Notes: generated from the sequence alone by a model not told the origin. Shown: positions 1 through 7,144, counted from the first letter of the stretch. The stretch is 8,081 nucleotides of DNA from Candidatus Sumerlaeota bacterium (GCA_020850785.1 JADZDZ010000080.1:1-8081), one strand, 5' to 3'. Program-made: numbers and translations.

Positions 1-646
1 CCAACCTCACCGCTTGCATCCGATGTCCCTTTCCAGCCGCGTCAAAGATCTCGAAGCACTGCCAAACGAGAAGCAGCGTGAAGACCACGGTTAACCCCGG
101 CGAAGTGAACTTTGCGAAAGCGTGAGAAAGAATGACATAGAAGATAACCTGAAGACCCACTCCGAAAATCACTGTCCAAACTGCGACGGACATCGCCTTG
201 AGGCGATTTTCCCGATAGATTGCCTCGGCACAATCCCGGCCCGTGGCCCCCACCCTGTAAAGGTCGAAAAGAATCTGCTTACTGCCTGATGTTCGAAGAC
301 CGAAAACCTTCGAGGCAAATTTGGGAACCCCGCCTGTATTGGATTTTGTGGAGGCAAACAACGAAGCAATCCACCCAGCCACCAAAGCAACAATAACCAA
401 ATTGAAGGGGAACACCAATACCCGCGATTCGAAGAAAATAATGCCCACCAGAACCATGGTGAAGGAAATTCCACCAGACACTGGTATTAGAGTCCTTTTC
501 CAGTGCGAAAGAAACGTTTGATTTCCATGAACCTCACGCCTGAGGCGAAATGCCAGAAAAATTGGATTCACATCCTCCGCGCCCAGCATTGGATCGAGAC
601 GCCGAAGAAAGGGTGAAAACACGGGGGCTAATTCCTTATCCTCCAT
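1..646 (-). CDS. Membrane protein of unknown family, 3' end cut by window edge
   Basis: The reading frame is open from ATG at 646 to the left edge, giving 215 residues without a stop; the C-terminus lies outside the window. The start is supported by an AAAGGA ribosome binding site (652-657), 5 bases upstream. The N-terminal 50 residues look cytoplasmic. Hydrophobic segments follow at about 53-72, 77-98, 152-173 and 184-200, with a polar loop of about 50 residues between the second and third. I do not recognise the family. It resembles the gene just upstream: residues 8-40 align without gaps to residues 13-45 of that protein (13 of 33 identical, sharing DP, ED, N, F and AF positions), and residues 121-150 align to 121-150 (9 of 30, including DL, G, G, EA, Y, E, R). 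It starts 21 bases after that gene's stop, so they are probably cotranscribed. The TM-TM-loop-TM-TM layout faintly recalls ABC-2 permeases, but no ATPase is present; this is a weak guess. Confidence 0.8.
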   Translation of the reverse strand, partial: MEDKELAPVFSPFLRRLDPMLGAEDVNPIFLAFRLRREVHGNQTFLSHWKRTLIPVSGGISFTMVLVGIIFFESRVLVFPFNLVIVALVAGWIASLFASTKSNTGGVPKFASKVFGLRTSGSKQILFDLYRVGATGRDCAEAIYRENRLKAMSVAVWTVIFGVGLQVIFYVILSHAFAKFTSPGLTVVFTLLLVWQCFEIFDAAGKGHRMQAVRL

Positions 647-667
647 TGGCATCCTTTCTAATATGAT

Positions 668-1765
668 CTAATACTTTTTCCAGAATCTCTTCCACTCTTC
701 CTTCTTCAGGCGCTCGATGACAGTGATCCCCAGATTACGCTCCAGTGCGAGCGCCTTTGCATCGGGATCATTCAGCACCCGCGTCAATGTGAAATTCTCA
801 AATGCAACATCGGCAAGCGAAAGATAAAATTCAATCTTCTCCTTCATTGCTGCCACGCGCTTCTTTCTTCCAAAGAAAGTCCTAATTGAGGCAAGAACCA
901 ACATAAGCGCTGCGAAAAGCTCAAAAGCCGGTCGCACGAACATCGGGCTCGGAATGAGGGGTAATCTCGACCAATTCACAAAATACATTTTGTCCGTGGA
1001 CATGATGATCACAATGAAAGCCACAACATACAGGATTATCTTCCGGAGTATGTGCGGAGCGATGCTCAGTGCGTACTCAATGACACCATTGTATGGATTT
1101 GCCGCCGACCATTGGACAAGGCGTGACAACATGACGGAGCGCGCAGTGCCCATGATTGTCCCATCGATGAACGGATACCACAGCCGCCATGCCGCGAATA
1201 CCAGCGAGGCGAAAAGAATCGACTCTGCAGGCGAAAGCGGAAGCATCACAAAAAGAGATACAATTAGCACAAGGGATGTGATGAGCACATACGCATACTT
1301 CGCGGATGAAAAATTATCAATTCGTGATTCCAGATACATCGCCTCAAGAATTTCGCTCCCCCGCACCCCAGCCTGCACGAGGTCGATTGCAACACTATTC
1401 ACAAATCCCTTCGAGGAAAATACCAGCATCAGGCGGCTTGGAAGGCGATCGGATGTGATCCGCGCGCGCATGTTGACGGATTTCATTGCCTGAAACAGTA
1501 TCGGAAATGCGATGCCACAGGTAAGTAGTGCCTCAATAATCAGAATGCCATGTATCATGAGCACGCTCTCCATATCACCTTCATGGGAGCTTTTGCCCGC
1601 AGGCAGGAATCGATCCGAAAAGCGAATGCGATGAAGTTTGCTGCGGCGTTGGAAGGCTTCAAACAGCGCATTGGTGTCCTCCCTGACCAGAAGCGGATCA
1701 ATTTCGCGCTGCCGATCTGTGAACGCCCGTGGCGTTGTCGAATCGTAGTATCCGGTGTGCTTCAT
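668..1765 (-). CDS. Multi-pass membrane protein of unknown family, paralogue of the next gene
   Basis: This gene encodes 365 residues. A charged N-terminal region (1-65) carries a DPLLVREDTNALFEAF stretch. Hydrophobic segments lie at about 66-93, 157-175, 180-199, 241-258 and 279-297. The C-terminal tail of about 65 residues is charged and ends in a cluster of lysines, arginines and tryptophans (KKEEWKRFWKKY). I do not recognise the family, and no catalytic motif stands out. The start ATG overlaps the stop of the histidine kinase gene by 4 bases (ATGA), with no strong ribosome binding site, which suggests translational coupling to the kinase. The N-terminal block and the loop at 121-150 are shared with the downstream membrane protein, so the two are likely products of an old duplication. 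The role is unknown; position suggests it acts with the kinase and binding protein. The region is clearly lower in G+C than the centre of the window: 961-1020 has 22 of 60 bases G or C. Confidence 0.85.
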   Translation of the reverse strand: MKHTGYYDSTTPRAFTDRQREIDPLLVREDTNALFEAFQRRSKLHRIRFSDRFLPAGKSSHEGDMESVLMIHGILIIEALLTCGIAFPILFQAMKSVNMRARITSDRLPSRLMLVFSSKGFVNSVAIDLVQAGVRGSEILEAMYLESRIDNFSSAKYAYVLITSLVLIVSLFVMLPLSPAESILFASLVFAAWRLWYPFIDGTIMGTARSVMLSRLVQWSAANPYNGVIEYALSIAPHILRKIILYVVAFIVIIMSTDKMYFVNWSRLPLIPSPMFVRPAFELFAALMLVLASIRTFFGRKKRVAAMKEKIEFYLSLADVAFENFTLTRVLNDPDAKALALERNLGITVIERLKKEEWKRFWKKY

Positions 1766-3033
1766 GAATCGATGCGTTCGACCTCGCGGGAGGATCGTTC
1801 CGGTGCCAGCGGCAGCTTGATCGTGAAGCGCGAACCGCCGAGGTCCGGTGATTGATCCACAATGATTGAGCCGCCCAGATCATTGATGATCGTTCGGCAA
1901 ATGTACAGACCAAGGCCGCTTCCGCCGTTCTCCGCGCGCGTTGTCAGGAACGGTTGAAAAATCTCCTCCCGCTTTGCGAGGGGAACACCGGGGCCGGAAT
2001 CCTCCAATGTGACGACCATCATGCGCGCGCTGCCATCCACGATCCCTTTCACACGCAATCGCCCCGAATTGCCCATCGCCTGGTAGGCATTCAGGATCAG
2101 GTTGCTGAAGACTTGCACCAACTTGTGCGGCTGCGTTTGAATGAAGAACTCATGACCCGTCTGAAAATCAACTTGGGTGGCAACGCTCCCCTGCTCATAC
2201 TTCACAAGACGCAGCGACCGATCCACCGCGTCGGCCAGATCGCACCATTCCGCCGCCTGAGTACTGGCATTGACGAATGTTTCCATGCCCAGATCACGCA
2301 GCATTTGCAGGAAAAGTTCCGTCTGCGCGCGGATCGCGCGGTAGACTTCCTCCGGAGGCGTCGGCGCGCCGTCCAGAGAATCCGTGACCTCGTTCTTGAT
2401 GTTCAGCACAGGCTTCTTGATGTCGTGAAAGACGTTGGCGGAAAGCTGTCCCGCCAGCGCCAGTCGCTCCAGATGGATCATCTGAGCCTTGCTGGATTCC
2501 AGTTCCAGCAGCGAGCGGCCCAGTTCCTTCTCCTTGCCGCGCTGGTGAATCAGCAGCACGGCGAAACCGCCTGCCAGCACCACGAGCAGCAGCGCAATGA
2601 CGGCATTCACGGCCTTCAGCGTTGAGTTGTTGGTTTGTATATACAAGTATCCCTGCACCTGCGGCTCCCTGCCCACGGCCAGCTTCGTCCAGGGGCGCGC
2701 GTCGCGCCAGCCCGGCGTCAGCAAATCCGCGTAGTAGGGGAACACGGTGATTTCGCTGCCGTCGATCATGCGCTTCGTCACATAAAGCTCGCGAATGGCG
2801 CTCCCCTCCGAAACGCGCGCCTGCGTTTCGATCTCGCCAAAGATCAGCGAGGAGGATTCCGGCCTTCCGAGCACGTCTGTCACCTGAAATCGTTGCACGG
2901 CGCTGCGCACGACGGATTTTTCGCTCTCGATCAGTTGCGCGCGCAGCCACGCCAGCGTCCCCAGCGCGGCGATGATGACGCCCGCCGCGAGTGCGATCGG
3001 CCAGCGCGGAACGGTGCGCTTTGCATTCGTCAT
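1762..3033 (-). CDS. Two-TM sensor histidine kinase (no cognate regulator visible)
   Basis: The 423-residue protein should autophosphorylate on a histidine in response to a periplasmic signal. TM1 is at about 12-32, a periplasmic domain of about 105 residues follows, and TM2 is at about 139-163. The small sensor region might be a single-Cache-type fold, but this is inferred from size only. A short charged helix (164-190) leads to the H-box FHDIKKP with His203, a variant of the usual HExxxP. The ATPase domain shows the N-box (NLILNAYQAM, Asn311/Asn315), the G1 box (DSGPGV, Asp345), the F-box (IFQPFLTT) and the G2 box (GGSGLGLYICR), all intact, so it should be catalytically competent. The gene overlaps its neighbours on both sides by 4 bases (ATGA). 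The upstream gene encodes a PhnD-like periplasmic binding protein, a natural candidate partner for the sensor domain, as in LuxP/LuxQ, or in TtrS where a PhnD-like domain is fused to the kinase. No receiver domain or response regulator lies in the window. Confidence 0.93.
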   Translation of the reverse strand: MTNAKRTVPRWPIALAAGVIIAALGTLAWLRAQLIESEKSVVRSAVQRFQVTDVLGRPESSSLIFGEIETQARVSEGSAIRELYVTKRMIDGSEITVFPYYADLLTPGWRDARPWTKLAVGREPQVQGYLYIQTNNSTLKAVNAVIALLLVVLAGGFAVLLIHQRGKEKELGRSLLELESSKAQMIHLERLALAGQLSANVFHDIKKPVLNIKNEVTDSLDGAPTPPEEVYRAIRAQTELFLQMLRDLGMETFVNASTQAAEWCDLADAVDRSLRLVKYEQGSVATQVDFQTGHEFFIQTQPHKLVQVFSNLILNAYQAMGNSGRLRVKGIVDGSARMMVVTLEDSGPGVPLAKREEIFQPFLTTRAENGGSGLGLYICRTIINDLGGSIIVDQSPDLGGSRFTIKLPLAPERSSREVERIDS

Positions 3034-4028
3034 GGATTCAGTTGCCCGAAGCGAAGGTTGAATTCCTTCAGCATTTGCTTCAAGCGCGCGTACTCGCGAT
3101 CATCGGTCGGCACGTATTGCAGGTCGGAACGCTGCGTGACAAAAAAGTCGCGGATTGCCGTCGTCAGCGCGCGCACCAGCGGCGTGTTGCGCTCCGCCAG
3201 CGACGCCTTCACCACGATGGGATCGGTCAGCGTGGGGTCCGTTCTTATCACAATGCGAATCAACTCGGATTTCCTCCCATCAAGCCCGCTCGCCTTCAGC
3301 ACGCGGTCGATGGCGGCCTCCTCGCAGGCGCCCACGTCCACGAGGCCGGAAATCACCGCCTTCACCACCTCCTCGGACGTTTCGTAGTATGTCATCCCCG
3401 GCGTGACGGGATCGGTCTGATACCGCACCGCAAGCGTGAGCAGCGGCGCGTAGAAACCCGCGACGCTCTGGGTGCTGACAACACCGATGGGACGTCGGTG
3501 AAGGGCCTCCTGAATGTCCGCTGCGGTGATTTTGTCTTTCGAGAACAGGGGGCTGCGGCTGCTTGCGATGACAACGCCGTAGCGCAGCACCGTGTTGGTG
3601 GCGCTGAAGGTGTCGTCCGCGCGGCGCGCCATCAGGATCGCCGTGTAGGAGGACTGCTCGCTGGAGGCCGATTGCTGCTGAAGGTAAAGACTGGCGGGAG
3701 TGAATGCGATGTCAAACTCGCGCGCGTTCATGCGCCGCAACATGTCCGCCGGGCCGTCGCAGGGGAAGATGCCAACCCCCGTATATCCATCGGCGCGCAA
3801 CGACGCGCCGATCGTGGCATTTGCCAGCAGCGATTGTTTCAGCGCATCGAGTTCCCCCTCGCCGGGGTGCCCCGTTTCCTCCCGCCGCAGGTACCCAATG
3901 CGAAAAAGACCGCGCGCGGAAAGCGTCGGCGACGTGTCGCGATCCTGCTGGGCTTCCGCCGCCATCGGTCCGCCGCCGATGAATGCGGCAATGAGCAGGG
4001 CGAAGCTGATGATGCGCAGAAAACTCAT
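3030..4028 (-). CDS. PhnD-like periplasmic substrate-binding protein
   Basis: The 332-residue protein resembles the phosphate/phosphite/phosphonate-binding PhnD family of ABC transporter binding proteins, and its length is normal for that family. A signal peptide covers residues 1-26 (hydrophobic FALLIAAFIGGG, cleavage after AEA). Supporting features are the FRIGYL strand near 42, the segment 91-118 (DGPADMLRRMNAREFDIAFT then PASLYLQQ), TQSVAGFYAPLL near 186-197, and a late lobe with EEVVKAVISGLVDVGACEEA (219-238) and RTDPTLTDPIVV (262-273). No ABC permease or ATPase is encoded nearby. Instead the next gene, overlapping by 4 bases, is a histidine kinase. The protein therefore more likely presents a ligand to that sensor than feeds a transporter. 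Ligand identity cannot be read from the sequence; an anion is likely by family, but PhnD-like sensors also serve other ligands. The start has a poor ribosome binding site, but the signal peptide begins directly at it. Confidence 0.87.
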   Translation of the reverse strand: MSFLRIISFALLIAAFIGGGPMAAEAQQDRDTSPTLSARGLFRIGYLRREETGHPGEGELDALKQSLLANATIGASLRADGYTGVGIFPCDGPADMLRRMNAREFDIAFTPASLYLQQQSASSEQSSYTAILMARRADDTFSATNTVLRYGVVIASSRSPLFSKDKITAADIQEALHRRPIGVVSTQSVAGFYAPLLTLAVRYQTDPVTPGMTYYETSEEVVKAVISGLVDVGACEEAAIDRVLKASGLDGRKSELIRIVIRTDPTLTDPIVVKASLAERNTPLVRALTTAIRDFFVTQRSDLQYVPTDDREYARLKQMLKEFNLRFGQLNP

Positions 4029-4099
4029 GCCAAAGAGAAGCCTGCACGGGGCGTCATCTGCAAAAGAAAACTGGATGGGCGCGGCGCGCGCGGAGACTC

Positions 4100-4138
4100 A
4101 AAAACAGCGGTGCCCCTTCCCCGGAAGGGAAGGGGCAC
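4100..4138 (-). terminator. Rho-independent terminator after the TRL-like lipoprotein pair
   Basis: A perfect 12-base-pair inverted repeat (4110-4121 with 4127-4138, GTGCCCCTTCCC and its complement) encloses a 5-base loop. On the minus strand the stem is followed, after five bases, by five T residues (4104-4100). It sits 30 bases past the stop of the minus-strand lipoprotein gene and about 70 bases before the PhnD-like gene, so it should end lipoprotein transcription and separate the two operons. Confidence 0.8.
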
Positions 4139-4167
4139 GATGCCTTGCCACCACGGTGCCGAAACGC

Positions 4168-4608
4168 TTAGTCGCGGGTGCCGTAGGCGTTGACTGCGAA
4201 ATTCGAGTAGATCGTCAGAACCGTGAAAAACTCGTAATCCGCATAGTCGGAGGTCTTCAGTTTTTCCTGCGCTGTTTCGATGCTGGCATCGCCCCAGGCG
4301 AAGGACAGGCCGATGAAGGGGATTCGGATGAAATGCGTGTTGGCTTCTTCGCTGCCAAGCTCATCAGACACCGTTGTTCCGACTCCGTTCTTGCTGAAGT
4401 CGTAGTCGAGCGGCGCCTTGTACGAGGTGTAGATCAACCCCGGTGGCGGCACGACGGGTGCCTTGTGGATTCCCGCGCTGCTGAGGATTCCACCGAGCAT
4501 GCCAAAGCGGCCAACGCATCCGGAAAGGCTGAGTGTTCCCATCAGCAGAACAGCCAGTGCCATTCCCTTCACGCACCTGCCGGAAAGGAGGTGTCGCGAA
4601 TTAACCAT
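4168..4608 (-). CDS. TRL-like family lipoprotein (second copy)
   Basis: The predicted small lipoprotein has 146 residues from ATG at 4608. I prefer this start because GGGGAG (4617-4622) lies 8 bases upstream; a GTG at 4617 would add three residues and overlap the preceding stop (GTGA). The signal sequence (about 16-30, ALAVLLMGTLSLSG) ends in the lipobox LSGC, with Cys31 as the lipidated residue. The mature part shows the TRL-like pattern: PPPG then LIYTSYKAPLDYD (about 57-70), GDASIETA (106-113) and YADYEFFTVLTIYSNF (122-137). TRL-like proteins are small, mostly lipoproteins of unknown function. The preceding gene encodes a second, shorter copy with the same three motifs, so this is a tandem duplication. 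Compared with that copy it has an insertion of about 15 residues between Cys and the PPPG motif and a longer middle (71-105). A strong terminator follows. Function is unknown; outer-membrane anchoring is inferred from the lipobox. Confidence 0.8.
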   Translation of the reverse strand: MVNSRHLLSGRCVKGMALAVLLMGTLSLSGCVGRFGMLGGILSSAGIHKAPVVPPPGLIYTSYKAPLDYDFSKNGVGTTVSDELGSEEANTHFIRIPFIGLSFAWGDASIETAQEKLKTSDYADYEFFTVLTIYSNFAVNAYGTRD

Positions 4609-4613
4609 GTCGA

Positions 4614-4943
4614 TCACTCCCCGTGGACGACGGTCTTGTACGTCTGATAAATTCCGAGCACGTTGAAGTATTCGTAGTCCGCGCCGTAGATGGTCTTGAT
4701 GTTGCCATCTTCCGCGGCGGTCTGGATGGAGGCGTCGCCCATGGCAACAAGGCCAACGATCGACATGGTTTCCGCCGAGCCCGAACGATCACCAACGGGG
4801 CTCTTCTCCTGGTCAAAATCCAGCGGCGCCTTGTAGTCGGTATAGACGATGCCGTACGGGGGCATCACTGGAACGCTAAGGCAGCCAGTCAGCGAGACGG
4901 CCACTGCCGCAGCGCCAACAACTCCGAGAAGTTTCTTCTTCAT
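4614..4943 (-). CDS. TRL-like family lipoprotein (first copy)
   Basis: The predicted lipoprotein has 109 residues. It starts MKKKLLG at 4943, with GGAG 10 bases upstream. The frame stays open to 5108, but the residues above 4943 are not signal-like and would bury the signal peptide, so I reject the longer form. The signal peptide is K-rich, then GVVGAAAVAVS, then lipobox LTGC with Cys21. The mature protein has MPPYGIVYTDYKAPLDFD (27-44), GDASIQTA (69-76) and ADYEYFNVLGIYQTYKTVVHGE (88-109), which is the full TRL-like domain (GIVYTDYK..., ASI..A, and a closing tyrosine-rich YxTVVxGE tail). This copy is closer to the typical family form than its neighbour. It leads a two-gene minus-strand unit, and the downstream copy begins 5 bases after its stop. 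Function is unknown; an envelope or stress role is only a guess. Confidence 0.85.
   Translation of the reverse strand: MKKKLLGVVGAAAVAVSLTGCLSVPVMPPYGIVYTDYKAPLDFDQEKSPVGDRSGSAETMSIVGLVAMGDASIQTAAEDGNIKTIYGADYEYFNVLGIYQTYKTVVHGE
4617..4622 (-). promoter_or_regulatory. Ribosome binding site GGGGAG of the second TRL-like gene
   Basis: GGGGAG on the minus strand lies 8 bases before ATG at 4608 and overlaps the end of the preceding coding region. It decides the start in favour of 4608 over the GTG at 4617, which would have no usable site. Confidence 0.5.
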
Positions 4944-4968
4944 GACGGTGTAACTCCGTAATGTTGGA

Positions 4969-4997
4969 TTGAACAGCCGTTCGAACATGAATATCAG
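4969..4997 (+). promoter_or_regulatory. Possible sigma70-type promoter for the ligase-like gene
   Basis: TTGAAC (4969-4974) and TATCAG (4992-4997), spaced by 17 bases, each match the consensus hexamers at four of six positions. It would place a transcript start near 5004 and leave a leader of about 90 bases before ATG 5096. It lies in the only divergent spacer in the window. The match is modest and the host's promoter consensus is unknown, so treat as a candidate. I found no convincing promoter for the divergent lipoprotein pair. Confidence 0.25.
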
Positions 4998-5095
4998 ACA
5001 AGCGAAGGGCAAGCACATTTGGCCGGATTGTGGCCGTCCCAAGGCCCGTGCTCCTTGACGCGAAGCGTGGGCGGAACGCAAATCGGGGCATTCCG

Positions 5096-7144
5096 ATGTC
5101 ACTGGCATCCAACCCCGATCACCGCCTGATTTCCGCCCCGGTTCGCGGCTCCGATTCCGGCCATGCCGCCGTGGGATGGTGGCCGCGATTCGTGCGCGCG
5201 GCGGGCATCGTCTTCGGCCTCCTGTTCCTGATTTGGATCAGCCAAGGGGGCACCATGGAAGGGCGGGTCACGCACGTCGTCGCCTTCTTCATCTCGCTCA
5301 CCAATCCCATCTGGGGAATTTATGCGCTCGCCCTGACGGGACCGCTGTACCTGACCGATCAGTCCAACACGCACATGCTGGGGGTTCTGGAAACCATCGC
5401 GGTCGGGGTGATCGCGGGCGAGTTGCGACTCCACGGCAGGCCGGTGATCGACATGACCGCATCGGGCCGCGCGGAACCGAACAACCTGCGTGTCCATTGG
5501 GGCCTTTGGCCGTTCTACCTGACGGGGCTGCTTTGCATTCTCGCGGCGGCGGCGCTGCCGGGAATCATCATGCTCTTCTTCAAGGAAAGGACCGCGCCGT
5601 ATTATGATGGGCCCATTCGCGATTTTTTGAACTGGACTATCTTCGGCCCCACCACTTCCGCGGAATGGACGGTGAAGTGCCTCTGGAATTGGGCGACGTC
5701 CTGCGCCCTTGCGACGATCTTTGCACGGCGCGCAAATACGCTGGTGGTGGCGCGCTGGCTGAAGCTCGGCGCGGTGGGCCTCATCGTTGCCTGCGTCATG
5801 GGGCTGTTGGATTGGAAGGGGCTGCTGACGCTGGAGCATATTCGCCGCGTGAATCCCGATCCGCTTCAGGCGGACCGCCTGCAAGGCCCCGCAGGGCATC
5901 CCGGCTGGTTCGGCCAGTGGATCGTGTTGATGTGGCCGGGGATCCTGCTTTGGTGGTCCGCAGGGCGAACGAAGCGGAACGTGGTCATAGGCGCGGCGCT
6001 CGGCGTCGTGCTCATCACGCTGGTACTGACAGCGGCGCGCGCGGCGTGGCTGGGCTGCATGGTTGCGGCGTTCTGCGGGGCGATCCACGCGCTCAGCACG
6101 TATCCCCGCATGAAAAAGAAAATCGCGCTGGCGTTCGTGGTGGCGGGGGTGCTCGCCCTCGTTGGCGTCATCGTCGGTGGTGACGTGCTGATGAATCGCC
6201 TCGTGCATTTGCTGCGCACCGATGATCGCGCGAACTACTACGTGACGGGGCTTCTCTTCCTGCGCGAAAAGCCGTTCGGCATCGGGCTGGGAATGCACTA
6301 CCACTTGTACGAGTGGTTGATAACGCCATTTTATCGCTGGTCGCAAATGGACCACGTGGATTCGCATTCGCTGTGGCTTCAGACACTGATTGAATGCGGG
6401 CCGTTCATGCCGCTGGTGCTGCTGGCGGGCGTCGTGGGCGTTGCGCTGGAGTTCGTCAAGTCGCGGATGCTGTTCGATCCGCCGTCACGCACGATCCTGG
6501 TTGCCGTCGGCATCAGCTTCGTCGGCCTGCTGACAATCAGCATCGCACAGTACCTTCCGTATATACGCGTGGTGGAGCTGTGTACGTGGCTTTGCGCCGG
6601 CGCGATTGTTGGCCTTTGTCGCAAGGCGCGTTGCCGCGTGGACGGGGAGGTTGAAAGCTGGAGCGGACGGCGCATCCTGCTGGCATCCGGTGCCTGTGCG
6701 ATCTTCGTCGCGACCACGCATCATGCGGATGTCGATCCCGGCAACATGCCCCGCATAAAAATCACCGCGCCCGATGGGAAGCTTCAGCTTTGGACGGGAC
6801 GTGAATGGCGCACGCCGGTGAATTCGGACATCGATGAAGTGACGTTCGCCCTCTATCGCAAGGGAACCGCGAGTGCGGTGGAAATCGTTTGGCCCGATGG
6901 AAAGCGCGAGGAACTGACGCTCGCGCCGGAGGAACGTCGCGTCTTCACGCATCGCATGGCGCCCACCACCGACCACTGGACGCGAAAGCAGGATTTCCTG
7001 ATCATTCGCTCATCGACGCTCTGGACGCCCCACAATGACGACGAAAAGTCCGAAGACCGCCGCCACCTTGGCGTTTATATTTCAGAATTTGAGATGAAGT
7101 CCGCGTTGCGCGAGAAACTCGATCTACCGATCCGGAATTACTGA
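5096..7144 (+). CDS. O-antigen ligase-like (Wzy_C family) membrane protein with extra C-terminal domain
   Basis: The protein has 682 residues from ATG 5096, preceded by a weak GGGG site; an in-frame GTG at 5030 would add 22 non-membrane residues. It is a multi-pass membrane protein with about 12-14 hydrophobic segments (for example near 35-49, 60-80, 137-162, 221-238, 271-288, 296-314, 342-361, 433-452, 464-484, 488-507). It has the layout of O-antigen ligases and polysaccharide polymerases: TAARAAWLG (312-320), then a large periplasmic loop (about 362-432) with REKPFGIGLGMHYH and HVDSHSLWLQTLIECG, corresponding to the family's G-x-G and HNxYLQxLxExG motifs. These enzymes transfer or polymerise lipid-linked glycans at the outer face of the inner membrane. 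Unusually, a last hydrophobic segment (about 526-541) is followed by a soluble domain of about 130 residues rich in beta-type alternation (553-682), including VEIVWPDGKREEL (595-607). No glycosyltransferases or other polysaccharide genes are adjacent, so the substrate cannot be inferred. Confidence 0.85.
   Translation: MSLASNPDHRLISAPVRGSDSGHAAVGWWPRFVRAAGIVFGLLFLIWISQGGTMEGRVTHVVAFFISLTNPIWGIYALALTGPLYLTDQSNTHMLGVLETIAVGVIAGELRLHGRPVIDMTASGRAEPNNLRVHWGLWPFYLTGLLCILAAAALPGIIMLFFKERTAPYYDGPIRDFLNWTIFGPTTSAEWTVKCLWNWATSCALATIFARRANTLVVARWLKLGAVGLIVACVMGLLDWKGLLTLEHIRRVNPDPLQADRLQGPAGHPGWFGQWIVLMWPGILLWWSAGRTKRNVVIGAALGVVLITLVLTAARAAWLGCMVAAFCGAIHALSTYPRMKKKIALAFVVAGVLALVGVIVGGDVLMNRLVHLLRTDDRANYYVTGLLFLREKPFGIGLGMHYHLYEWLITPFYRWSQMDHVDSHSLWLQTLIECGPFMPLVLLAGVVGVALEFVKSRMLFDPPSRTILVAVGISFVGLLTISIAQYLPYIRVVELCTWLCAGAIVGLCRKARCRVDGEVESWSGRRILLASGACAIFVATTHHADVDPGNMPRIKITAPDGKLQLWTGREWRTPVNSDIDEVTFALYRKGTASAVEIVWPDGKREELTLAPEERRVFTHRMAPTTDHWTRKQDFLIIRSSTLWTPHNDDEKSEDRRHLGVYISEFEMKSALREKLDLPIRNY

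Noticed and set aside
2991..4193. 400-codon plus-strand open frame opposite the PhnD-like gene
   Set aside because: It lies antisense to a well-supported gene, its protein is rich in R, H and A with no domain, and the minus-strand frame shows a signal peptide and family motifs. The long frame is a by-product of high G+C.
3700..4647. 315-codon plus-strand open frame spanning the PhnD-like start, the terminator and a lipoprotein gene
   Set aside because: It crosses a strong hairpin and is antisense to two supported genes, with no recognisable domain.
4584..4666. AAAGGAGGTG on the plus strand, a near-perfect ribosome binding site ahead of ATG 4607
   Set aside because: The spacing to the ATG is too long (about 14 bases), the frame ends after about 20 codons, and the bases are explained by the minus-strand codons of the lipoprotein signal region.
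5099..6367. 422-codon minus-strand open frame opposite the ligase-like gene
   Set aside because: It is low-complexity R/H/P/A-rich sequence, antisense to a clear multi-pass membrane protein. It is a shadow frame.
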